From the NCBI GenBank assembly GCA_009784145.1, contig WRCI01000051.1, positions 1 through 9,809 of the forward strand: 9,809 bases of DNA, written 5' to 3'. The notes below the pieces were generated by a model that worked only from the letters and a program-made list of their open reading frames with translations, was not told the DNA's origin and did no database searches. Of this stretch, positions 1 through 5,696 are shown one piece after another. The stretch is from Methanobrevibacter sp. (GTDB lineage Archaea > Methanobacteriota > Methanobacteria > Methanobacteriales > Methanobacteriaceae). The position numbers were made by a program, and so were the translations under genes. Within the stretch, counting starts at the first letter, position 1, and each line of letters opens with the position of its first letter.

Positions 1-378
1 GGATTTTATGTTCTATCTGAAGTTGGAAAAAAAAATCCAATAGCTGATGCAAAAATTGATTTAAACAAAAGAATTGAATTAATAAAGGCAGAACTAAAAG
101 CAGGATCAAATAAAGTAATCATTGAAGCAAGAGAAGGTGGAAAAAATATAGGAATCTTTGATGATGAGGGAATAGCTAAAGAAAAAGAAGTAGATTGTAT
201 CACAAAACATATCCAAAAGGAAGATATAATTTGGGAAGCTCCTAATAAAGATCAGCAAGTTTACTTTGTTTTAAAATTTGGTTCTGATGTTAACTTAGGA
301 AATATCTCTTCAAATGATATAACATCCCTTGAAACAATCCGAAGAGGTTTAAGAGGAGATACCTTGGGAAAAATCTAA
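1..378 (+). CDS. comA: Phosphosulfolactate synthase, C-terminal part (5' end outside window)
   Basis: The reading frame is open from the first base and stops at TAA 376-378, giving the last 125 residues. ComA adds sulfite to phosphoenolpyruvate to make (R)-phosphosulfolactate, the first step of coenzyme M synthesis, as a cytosolic TIM-barrel enzyme. Seen here are family-like blocks: IIEAREGGKNIGIFD (visible residues 40-54) and the C-terminal block VNLGNIS (97-103) followed by LETIRRGLRGDTLGKI. The family is usually about 250 residues, so roughly half is missing because of the window edge, not because of damage. The next gene begins 186 bases downstream, past a repeat-rich gap. The stop codon lies inside the first copy of a 16-base duplication. 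The call rests on recalled family motifs; I see no plausible alternative. Confidence 0.9.
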   Translation, partial: GFYVLSEVGKKNPIADAKIDLNKRIELIKAELKAGSNKVIIEAREGGKNIGIFDDEGIAKEKEVDCITKHIQKEDIIWEAPNKDQQVYFVLKFGSDVNLGNISSNDITSLETIRRGLRGDTLGKI

Positions 379-414
379 ATTAAATACTAAAAAAAAGCCT
401 AAATTAAATACTAA
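375..414. repeat. 16-base direct repeat overlapping the comA stop
   Basis: The word CTAAATTAAATACTAA occurs at 375-390 and again at 399-414, a period of 24 bases. The first copy contains the comA TAA stop, so the duplication begins at the gene's very end. Confidence 0.8.
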
Positions 415-432
415 GAAAAGTTTGAGATAACT

Positions 433-533
433 TGTTTCTATAAAAAATATTATTTCTATAGAAAATATATTCTATAAAAAAATGATTCTATAACTAAATA
501 TGTTTCTATAAAAAATATTATTTCTATAGAAAA
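433..533. repeat. Six-copy TTCTATA array upstream of the CofE-like gene
   Basis: TTCTATA starts at 436, 454, 470, 486, 504 and 522, a spacing of 16-18 bases. Within this, an exact 33-base direct repeat (433-465 and 501-533) is offset by 68 bases. Each 33-mer ends with the perfect 12-base palindrome TTTCTATAGAAA (453-464 and 521-532). The array ends about 30 bases before the ATG at 565. The copies that read CTATAAAAAA resemble TATA boxes, so the region may hold duplicated promoter elements or protein-binding sites. A plain tandem duplication in AT-rich DNA is the other reading. Confidence 0.75.
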
Positions 534-564
534 ATAATTTGAGATTATATACTGAGATTAACTT

Positions 565-1491
565 ATGAAATCATCCTATACACTAAATTCATCCTCTCCA
601 ATAAATTATAAAATAGCTAAAAATTCCAAAGGAATTGAATACAAATATATTGAAAATAAAAACTATCAAGTTATTCCAATTGAAACTGGTTACATTAAAG
701 TAGATGAAAGTCTTGATAAGATAATAAAGCCTTCAATGGAAATTTTAGAAGATGGAGACTATTTATTAATAGCTGAAACACCAGTAGCTATTTCACAAGG
801 ACGGTTAGTGGATGAAATGGACTATAATCCAGGACTATCAGCTAAATTTTTAGCTATTATATGGAGTAAATATATTTGGGGATATATTTTAGGTCCTATT
901 TTTAGAATAAAAAAAAGAACTATTAAAAATTTGAAAAAACTTCCTCCAGAAGCAAAAAGGCATAAAGAGCTGATTTTACAACTTTATGGGTGGAAACATG
1001 CTCTTAAACCAGCTTCTGAAGCAGGAATTGATTTAAGTAATGCTCCAGGAACTTTTGTCTCACTCCTCCCTAAAAATCCTGAAAAAGTAGCTAAAGATAT
1101 AGCTAAAAAGATAAAAGAGAGAGGAAATATTTCATCAAATGTATTGATTATTGATACCGATGCTACTTATAAAAGAGGAAATAAATATTTTACAAGTTTA
1201 CCAATAGCTATTGAAGGAATTGACTCTGATAATGGAGTGTTTGGATATGTTTTAGGTCAATTATTCAAAAATATGGGATCAACCCCTTTAGCTAGCTCTT
1301 CCAAAATTAATGTTGAAAAGGGAATTGAATTAGCTAATATAGCTGAAGATTATCAAAAAAGTTTAGCTACAAATATGGAAACAATTCACAGTGTTACTGA
1401 TGTTTTAGGTCAAAATATCGATGAAGTTAGTGTTGAAACTCTCGATTCGATAATTCATACTCCTGCAGTTATTATAAGAAGAATTAACTGA
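565..1491 (+). CDS. CofE-like protein (coenzyme F420 gamma-glutamyl ligase paralogue)
   Basis: This 308-residue protein resembles coenzyme F420-0:L-glutamate ligase (CofE), which adds glutamates to F420 using GTP. Family-like blocks are IPIETGYIKVDESLD (37-51), LEDGDYLLIAETPVAISQGRLV (61-82), AGIDLSN (153-159), LLPKNPEKVAKDI (168-180) and the core strand VLIIDTDATYKRG (193-205). In classic CofE that last block reads roughly SDTFGRPWRxG, so the aspartate and the Arg-Gly are kept while the FGRPW part is replaced. There is an N-terminal extension of about 35 residues and a rather hydrophobic stretch at 91-114. CofE itself is nearer 250 residues. I therefore favour a paralogue of unknown substrate over the F420 ligase itself. 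The ATG at 565 has only a weak upstream site (TGAGATT), but the next in-frame Met falls inside the conserved fold. Confidence 0.75.
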   Translation: MKSSYTLNSSSPINYKIAKNSKGIEYKYIENKNYQVIPIETGYIKVDESLDKIIKPSMEILEDGDYLLIAETPVAISQGRLVDEMDYNPGLSAKFLAIIWSKYIWGYILGPIFRIKKRTIKNLKKLPPEAKRHKELILQLYGWKHALKPASEAGIDLSNAPGTFVSLLPKNPEKVAKDIAKKIKERGNISSNVLIIDTDATYKRGNKYFTSLPIAIEGIDSDNGVFGYVLGQLFKNMGSTPLASSSKINVEKGIELANIAEDYQKSLATNMETIHSVTDVLGQNIDEVSVETLDSIIHTPAVIIRRIN

Positions 1492-1936
1492 ATTAATACT
1501 TAGCTAACTTTTATAAAATAAGATACTAATGAATTTAAATAAAATTTGAATTAATATTATACTACAAAACAAAAAATGCTATAAATCTGATTTAATAGAA
1601 AAGAATATATACTAAAAATAACATAATTATAGTTTACTATAAAATATAAAAATTTTTAGCTTATTGGATTAGTATTAGAAAAATAAAATAATGTATTACA
1701 ATGACAAATTTTATATTATATGAAATATATAATATTAAACAGATAAGATAAAGTAGTGTTGAAAAACCTATTTCTTTTTAAAATATTATCTTAAATCCTT
1801 TTAAACAAGACTAAATTATTAAGATTAAATTATTATTAAGGCTAAAATTATTATTAATTTATACTATATTATTTTTAAAGGAAACATGAAAATGGTTTCA
1901 AAACAATCGTGATGTATTAAATGAGAAGGTAATTAA
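1492..1936. other. Intergenic, very AT-rich; holds tfe promoter region
   Basis: No convincing gene on either strand. It contains a perfect inverted repeat, ATATTATAT (1713-1721) and ATATAATAT (1727-1735), around a 5-base GAAAT loop; made only of A and T, it could be chance. Three loose copies of a TAAATTATTATTAAG-like unit lie at 1813-1860, just before the presumed tfe promoter. Tiny reading frames precede tfe: ATG 1886 to TGA 1912 (MKMVSKQS), ATG-TAT-TAA at 1912-1920, and ATG-AGA-AGG-TAA at 1921-1932. Confidence 0.6.
1858..1869 (+). promoter_or_regulatory. Candidate TATA box for tfe
   Basis: TTTATACTATAT lies about 70-80 bases before the tfe ATG. Archaeal transcription would then start near 1885-1895, leaving a leader of roughly 45 bases. 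In DNA this AT-rich, a TATA-like match is weak evidence. Confidence 0.3.
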
Positions 1937-2449
1937 ATGTTAAATGATCCATTAGTTCATAAATTAGTGAGTTCCGTTGTTAAAGAAGAAGAAAACATCC
2001 CTATAGTCAAAAGTCTTATTGATGGAACCAATACCGATGAAGATATAGCTGAAGAGACTGATATTAAATTAAATGTAGTGAGAAAAATATTATATCGTCT
2101 TTATGATTCAGGACTTGCAAGTTACAAAAGAAGCAAAGACCCTGAAACACAGTGGTATACTTACTCTTGGAAGTTCGACAAGGATGGAATAAATGATCAA
2201 ATTAAAGGTAAAGCTGCAGGTATGATATCTAGCTTAGAACAGCAATTAGAAATTGAAGAAAATAATATGTTTTTTGAGTGTCAAGATTGTCCTAAAGGTT
2301 ACTCAAGACATACTTTCGATAAGTCGTCAGAAGTAGGGTTTACCTGTCCAAGATGTGGTGGTAGGCTGATAGCTGAAGACAACCAACCAATAATTGATAA
2401 AATAAGGGAAGACATCGAAAGTTATCAAAGAGCTCATGATTCTCTCTAA
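1937..2449 (+). CDS. tfe: Transcription factor E (TFE alpha subunit)
   Basis: This 170-residue protein is the archaeal counterpart of the TFIIE alpha N-terminal half. It joins the RNA polymerase-TBP-TFB complex and helps open promoter DNA. Residues 1-85 form the extended winged helix: DPLVHKLVSSVV, then DEDIAEETDIKLNVVRKILYRLYDSGLASYKR, then WYTYSWKFD. A helical linker (about 86-112) leads to a zinc ribbon with C115-x2-C118 and C137-x2-C140 (FECQDCPKGY, FTCPRCGGRL). All four zinc ligands are present and the length is normal. The ATG at 1937 follows AGAAGGTAA at 1924-1932, an acceptable ribosome-binding site. The next gene begins 373 bases downstream, so tfe is probably transcribed alone or with long leaders. 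Confidence 0.95.
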   Translation: MLNDPLVHKLVSSVVKEEENIPIVKSLIDGTNTDEDIAEETDIKLNVVRKILYRLYDSGLASYKRSKDPETQWYTYSWKFDKDGINDQIKGKAAGMISSLEQQLEIEENNMFFECQDCPKGYSRHTFDKSSEVGFTCPRCGGRLIAEDNQPIIDKIREDIESYQRAHDSL

Positions 2450-2561
2450 TGCCTTAAATTATGAATAAAATATAATATATCAAAAACTCATTTAAATGTG
2501 TCTGGATTCAAACAAAAATTCTTTTTATAACTTGACTACAGATATATTAATTATAAATTGG

Positions 2562-2582
2562 ATATATATATATATATATATA
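2562..2582. repeat. Alternating AT tract
   Basis: A 21-base uninterrupted alternation of A and T lies 113 bases after tfe. Such tracts are easily melted and prone to length change. No function is implied. The whole tfe-HD gap (2450-2822) has no gene that I can see. Confidence 0.9.
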
Positions 2583-2622
2583 ATATTATTTTTATAAAAA
2601 CTGTTTTATAAGATATATACTG

Positions 2623-2722
2623 TCATTTATAACACCAGACATTAATTTAAAACATATACACTGCCTTTATAAACATACATCATCATTTATAGCATCAAAT
2701 ATCAATTTAAAGCATATACATT
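2623..2722. repeat. 60-base-period imperfect direct repeat
   Basis: Positions 2623-2662 and 2683-2722 align without gaps over 40 bases with 7 differences, all transitions (A/G or C/T). Both copies contain CATTTATA, AATTTAAA and CATATACA. Shorter related pieces (TTTATAA, ATACATCATC) lie between them. It fills most of the 373-base gap between tfe and the HD gene. Confidence 0.7.
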
Positions 2723-2783
2723 GGATATATAATACAAAAACTTACCTTATAATATCTTATTTTATATAACAAGCTATATTTCA

Positions 2784-2792
2784 TTTTAAATA
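2784..2792 (+). promoter_or_regulatory. Candidate TATA box for the HD gene
   Basis: TTTTAAATA is centred about 35 bases before the ATG at 2823. A start of transcription 25 bases on would leave a leader of only about 5-10 bases. This fits the lack of any purine-rich ribosome-binding site before the ATG (upstream reads TTTTTTAGATTTTT). It suggests a leaderless or nearly leaderless message, by inference only. Confidence 0.35.
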
Positions 2793-2822
2793 TTGACAAT
2801 TTTCCATATTTTTTAGATTTTT

Positions 2823-3311
2823 ATGATATTAAACCTATTGAAAGAAGAAGGATGTGCAAATTGGGTCATTGCTCATTCCATTGCTGTTTGCAAAAAAGCT
2901 AAAGAAATATCTAAAAATTTTGATGTTGATGAAAAATTAATTGAAGAGGCAGCATTACTTCATGATATTGGTAGATCAAAAACAAATGGAATAGAACATG
3001 GGATAATAGGTGCAAGATTAGCTATTGAACATGGTTTTTCTAAAAAAATAGCTAATATCATTGAAAAACATATTGGTTCAGGTATTTCTAAAGAAGAAGC
3101 AATTAAACTTGGACTTCCAGCAAAAAATTATATTCCTATTACTATTGAAGAAAAAATAATTTCACATGCTGATAATCTTATCAATGGTAGTGAAGAAGTA
3201 GATATTGATTTTGTAGCTAAAAAATGGAAAAAAAATAATTTAAATAATCTTGAAAAAGCAATATTTAGATTAAAAAATACACATAACGAACTTGTAACTA
3301 ATTTTGAATAA
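2823..3311 (+). CDS. HD-domain phosphohydrolase-like protein (HDIG type, TIGR00295-like)
   Basis: This 162-residue single-domain protein has the metal-binding residues of the HD superfamily in order: H18 (VIAHSIAV), H47-D48 (AALLHDIGRSK), H59 (IEHGIIGARLA), H83 (IEKHIGSG) and D117 (SHADNLING). It should therefore be a metal-dependent phosphohydrolase, probably on nucleotides or another phosphate ester. The closest family I recall is the archaeal uncharacterised group TIGR00295, whose length fits. There is no transmembrane or extra signalling domain. The extra histidines beyond the plain H-HD-D set suggest a two-metal site. The gene lies on the same strand as tfe but 373 bases away. Its last codons (VTNFE, TAA) resemble a unit of the 23-base repeat array that follows. 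The true substrate is unknown. Confidence 0.85.
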   Translation: MILNLLKEEGCANWVIAHSIAVCKKAKEISKNFDVDEKLIEEAALLHDIGRSKTNGIEHGIIGARLAIEHGFSKKIANIIEKHIGSGISKEEAIKLGLPAKNYIPITIEEKIISHADNLINGSEEVDIDFVAKKWKKNNLNNLEKAIFRLKNTHNELVTNFE

Positions 3312-3510
3312 TAATATCTAATTAATTTTAAAATAATAAGTTATAGCTAATTTAAATAATAATTTATAGCTAATTTAAATAATAATTTATAACTAATTTA
3401 AATAATAATTTATAACTAATTTAAATAATAATTTATAACTAATTTAAATAATAATTTATAACTAATTTTGAAAAATAATTTATAACACTTTAGAAAGGAA
3501 TTTATAACTA
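3295..3510. repeat. 23-base tandem array between two convergent genes
   Basis: TATA(G/A)C recurs at 3342, 3365, 3388, 3411, 3434 and 3457 with an exact 23-base period, then at 3481 and 3503 with small shifts. The unit also contains TAATTTAAATAATAATT. A related segment lies in the end of the HD gene: TAACTAATTTTGAA at 3295-3308 is identical to 3459-3472. The array fills the 204-base gap and stops within a few bases of the stop codon of the minus-strand ACT gene. It may act in ending transcription for both genes, or be a by-product of replication slippage. Confidence 0.9.
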
Positions 3511-3515
3511 ATTCA

Positions 3516-4019
3516 TTAGTATATAGAAACTCTTAAAACTCCTTTTATTTTTAAAAATTCTTTTATAAGCTCTCCAGGTACATTTTCTTCAGTAATTATA
3601 ATTAATGTTGGAGTTTCTTCAAGTTGAATGTCTGTAGCATATGCTTGTCTTATACTTATTCTTTCTTGTGATATTAATTTACTTGCAGTTGCAAGTATTC
3701 CACTGTTTTCATCTCCAACTTCAATTTCTATAACACCAAGTCCAAGATTTTTAGCTATGTTTTTTAGAAGAGTTCCTGCTGGAAGAATATTTTGAAATAT
3801 TTTTAAAAGTTCGCTGTCAGATACAATAAAATTGACAGTGTGTTTAATAGCTTTTCTATCTACATTTGCTGCTTTAGCTAATGAAACATCGTTTATCCTT
3901 AGATTTCCACAGTAAATTTTCTGATCTTCACCTATTCGAAGACCTAATTCCACCATTTTCCTTGCAACTTTCAATCGTGCAGGAAATTTATCAAATTTAT
4001 ATTTTAATATTCCCCACAT
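3516..4019 (-). CDS. HTH plus ACT-domain regulator (COG2061-like)
   Basis: This 167-residue protein has two parts. Residues about 12-75 look like a small helix-turn-helix region (ARLKVARKMVELGLRI, then VSLAKAANVDRKAIKHTVNFI). Residues about 95-165 form an ACT domain (GVIEIEVGDENSGILATASKLISQERISIRQAYA, then PTLIIITEENVPGELIKEFLKIKGVLRVSI). ACT domains bind small ligands, usually amino acids. The archaeal family is described as a predicted allosteric regulator of homoserine dehydrogenase. No hom gene is in this window, so the partner cannot be told from context. The ATG at 4017-4019 is preceded by AGGATAGAT (minus strand, 4024-4032), a fair ribosome-binding site. A DNA-binding amino-acid-responsive repressor is the other reading. 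Confidence 0.8.
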   Translation of the reverse strand: MWGILKYKFDKFPARLKVARKMVELGLRIGEDQKIYCGNLRINDVSLAKAANVDRKAIKHTVNFIVSDSELLKIFQNILPAGTLLKNIAKNLGLGVIEIEVGDENSGILATASKLISQERISIRQAYATDIQLEETPTLIIITEENVPGELIKEFLKIKGVLRVSIY

Positions 4020-4205
4020 AGCTATCTATCCTAATTTAAAACAAAAAGATAATTTATAAAAAGTATATCTAAAAAGTTTATTATATAAAAATTTGATTAT
4101 TTATAATATTTTTAATTATAATATCTTTAATTATAATTTATTTTTATATTATATTTAATTTATTATATAAAATATTTAATTAATATTTATAAAAAATTAT
4201 AAAAA

Positions 4206-4300
4206 CTATATCAAAAAATTATATATTATAAATTTATATCTAAGAATTATATACTATAACCTTATATCTAAAAATTATATACAATAACCTTATGTCAAAA
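4206..4300. repeat. 28-base-period repeat, four copies
   Basis: The anchor TATATC, or its variant TATGTC, recurs at 28-base spacing, with units beginning at about 4206, 4234, 4262 and 4290. The copies at 4234 and 4262 share TTATATCTAA and AATTATATAC and end in CAATAACC or CTATAACC. The block lies just downstream of tRNA-Ile and upstream of the ACT gene, both on the minus strand. Confidence 0.75.
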
Positions 4301-4333
4301 AATAAAATTTAAAAATGTATTAAAAGTAAAAAA
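4296..4333 (-). terminator. T-rich termination region after tRNA-Ile
   Basis: Read on the minus strand, the bases after the tRNA contain successive T runs (TTTTTT, TTTT, TTTTT, TTTT, TTTTTT) with no hairpin. Oligo-T tracts of this sort end archaeal transcription. Confidence 0.5.
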
Positions 4334-4408
<75 letters not shown>

Positions 4409-4536
4409 CTATTTTTTATATTAAAATAAAGTTAATTATCTTCAATCGTTTTTACCTATATAAAAATCAGTTCAATGATAATTTATTAAATAATTTATCA
4501 ACTAATAACTTATTAAAAAATTCATTGTAAATAATT

Positions 4537-4578
4537 ATATAATAATTTTTATATAATAATTTTTATATAATAATTTAT
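4537..4578. repeat. 14-base tandem repeat, three copies
   Basis: The unit ATATAATAATTTTT is exact at 4537-4550 and 4551-4564 and slightly changed at 4565-4578. It is composed only of A and T. Confidence 0.8.
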
Positions 4579-4733
4579 TATACAAAATAGATAAAAATTA
4601 AAGCAAAATTAATATCTAAATTTTATTATATATAATATTTTCGATTTTAAGCTATAATGTATTCAAAGTTGAAAGTTATAAAAAATACTCAAATCTATTT
4701 TAGTTGGAATTAGATTGAAATATTTATAACACA

Positions 4734-4808
4734 AATTACATAATTTAAACTAATGACAAAATTACATAGCTTTAAACTAATAACAAAAATCATATAACTT
4801 TAAACTAA
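4734..4808. repeat. 27-28-base direct repeat downstream of the DUF59 gene
   Basis: TTAAACTAA starts at 4745, 4772 and 4800, each preceded by a CATA(A/G)(T/C)TT-like sequence and followed by a short A-rich linker (ATGACAAAA, ATAACAAAAA). The block lies about 40 bases beyond the stop of the minus-strand DUF59 gene. Confidence 0.7.
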
Positions 4809-4847
4809 ATCAAAGTTATTAGAATTTTTAAGATTATTAAAACTTAG

Positions 4848-5147
4848 TTATTTTCCAGATGGATTCTTATTAATCATTTCATTTATTGAGTCTGCCATTG
4901 CATGACCTTCAACAGAAATTTTGACATCCTCAATTCCATCAACAGATAAAGCATGTGCTTTTGCATCAGCAGCCATACGAGCTACACTCATACAACCTGG
5001 GTTTGTTGGTTTAATAACAACCTTGACTGTTGTGCCATCAATTTTTATATCTTGTACAATCCCCATTTCCACAATACTTACACCCATGTGTGGATCGTTG
5101 ACATTAGAAACAGCTGCTCTCACTTTATCATATAATTCATCTGACAT
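4848..5147 (-). CDS. MIP18/DUF59 family Fe-S cluster assembly protein
   Basis: This 99-residue protein belongs to the MIP18/PaaD/SufT-like domain family, which assists maturation of iron-sulfur proteins. The family signature appears as DPHMGVSIVEMGIVQDI (18-34) and as PTNPGCMS (47-54) with the expected cysteine C52. Elsewhere this second loop is often TSPGCPL-like, so the asparagine and Met-Ser are a mild variation. The length is normal for a stand-alone domain. The start is supported by AGAGAGGA on the minus strand (5153-5160), spaced 5 bases from the ATG. No Suf or ApbC/Nbp35 gene is in the window, so it is probably monocistronic. Methanogens have very many Fe-S enzymes, so a general assembly role is likely; the exact clients are unknown. 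Confidence 0.88.
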   Translation of the reverse strand: MSDELYDKVRAAVSNVNDPHMGVSIVEMGIVQDIKIDGTTVKVVIKPTNPGCMSVARMAADAKAHALSVDGIEDVKISVEGHAMADSINEMINKNPSGK

Positions 5148-5553
5148 AATATTCCTCTCTTTTTTAAATTGTATAAACTCATTATACGAGCTAATAAATA
5201 ATTATTAAATTTAATAATTCTAATTATTTTTAATTTAAATTCAAATTAATTATAATAATTTTTAATTATTTTTGCACTTACAAAAATAATAATATAAAGA
5301 TTTGTTTTAGTTATATTTAAAGATAGCTATTTAATTCTACATATTATGTAAAATATATAAGTCTATTGAAAATATTAATAATAGATTGGATTATGAATAT
5401 ATTGAAAGTAAAAATCATAACATAAAAATAAAAAAAGTAAATTATAAATAAAAAATATTTAAATTATAATAAAATATGAAAAATTGAAAACATACTAATT
5501 TCAAGAAAATTTTGATTTAATAATATAATCTATAAGATATAAACTATTTAAAC
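5148..5553. other. Intergenic upstream of the DUF59 gene
   Basis: About 400 bases, almost entirely A and T, with the DUF59 ribosome-binding site at its left edge. The promoter must lie here, but TATA-like words are too common to choose one. I see no gene or clear repeat before the 17-base array. Confidence 0.5.
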
Positions 5554-5696
5554 ACTACTTTATACCTAAAACTAATTTATACCTAAAACTAATTTATACC
5601 TAAAACTAATTTATACTTAAAACTATTTTATATCAAAAGTTTTTTTTTATCTAAAACTACTTTATTCCTAAAACTAATTTATATCTAACCCTACTT
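5554..5696. repeat. 17-base tandem array at the 3' end of the ArcS-type gene
   Basis: The unit is TATACCTAAAACTAATT or a close variant. Copies start at 5561, 5578, 5595, 5612 and 5629 with an exact 17-base period. After a slip caused by a T run (5641-5648) there are further copies near 5648, at 5663 and at 5680. The last copy runs into the stop codon of the minus-strand ArcS-type gene (CTA at 5691-5693 is TAG on the minus strand): AAGTAGGGTTAG at the gene end matches AAGTAGTTTTAG in a downstream copy. Confidence 0.9.

Larger units (their letters stand above)
4020..4333. other. Intergenic between ACT gene and tRNA-Ile
   Basis: This 314-base stretch is nearly all A and T. It holds the leader of the ACT gene next to 4019, the 28-base repeat array (4206-4300) and the T-rich tRNA termination region. 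I see no further gene. Confidence 0.6.
4409..4847. other. Intergenic between tRNA-Ile and the DUF59 gene
   Basis: A 439-base AT-rich gap holding the presumed tRNA promoter on its left and two short repeat blocks (4537-4578 and 4734-4808). No protein-coding or further RNA gene is visible. Confidence 0.6.

Noticed and set aside
6..203. Minus-strand frame opposite comA, and similar short frames at 6351-6584 and 7516-7770
   Set aside because: Each lies wholly or partly across a recognised gene on the other strand and has no independent support.
433..533. Six-copy repeat as replication-origin iterons
   Set aside because: No Orc1/Cdc6 gene or origin-recognition-box sequence is nearby; the repeat is one of many local families in this window.
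1713..1735. Perfect inverted repeat as a terminator hairpin of the CofE-like gene
   Set aside because: The stem is made only of A and T, lies about 220 bases after the stop, and archaeal termination relies on T runs; chance is a sufficient explanation.
4921..5208. Plus-strand reading frames opposite the DUF59 gene
   Set aside because: They are antisense shadows of a clearly conserved gene and resemble no family.
5641..5648. T run as a terminator for the ArcS-type gene
   Set aside because: The gene is on the minus strand, where this run reads as A; it would only serve plus-strand transcription, and no plus-strand gene precedes it nearby.
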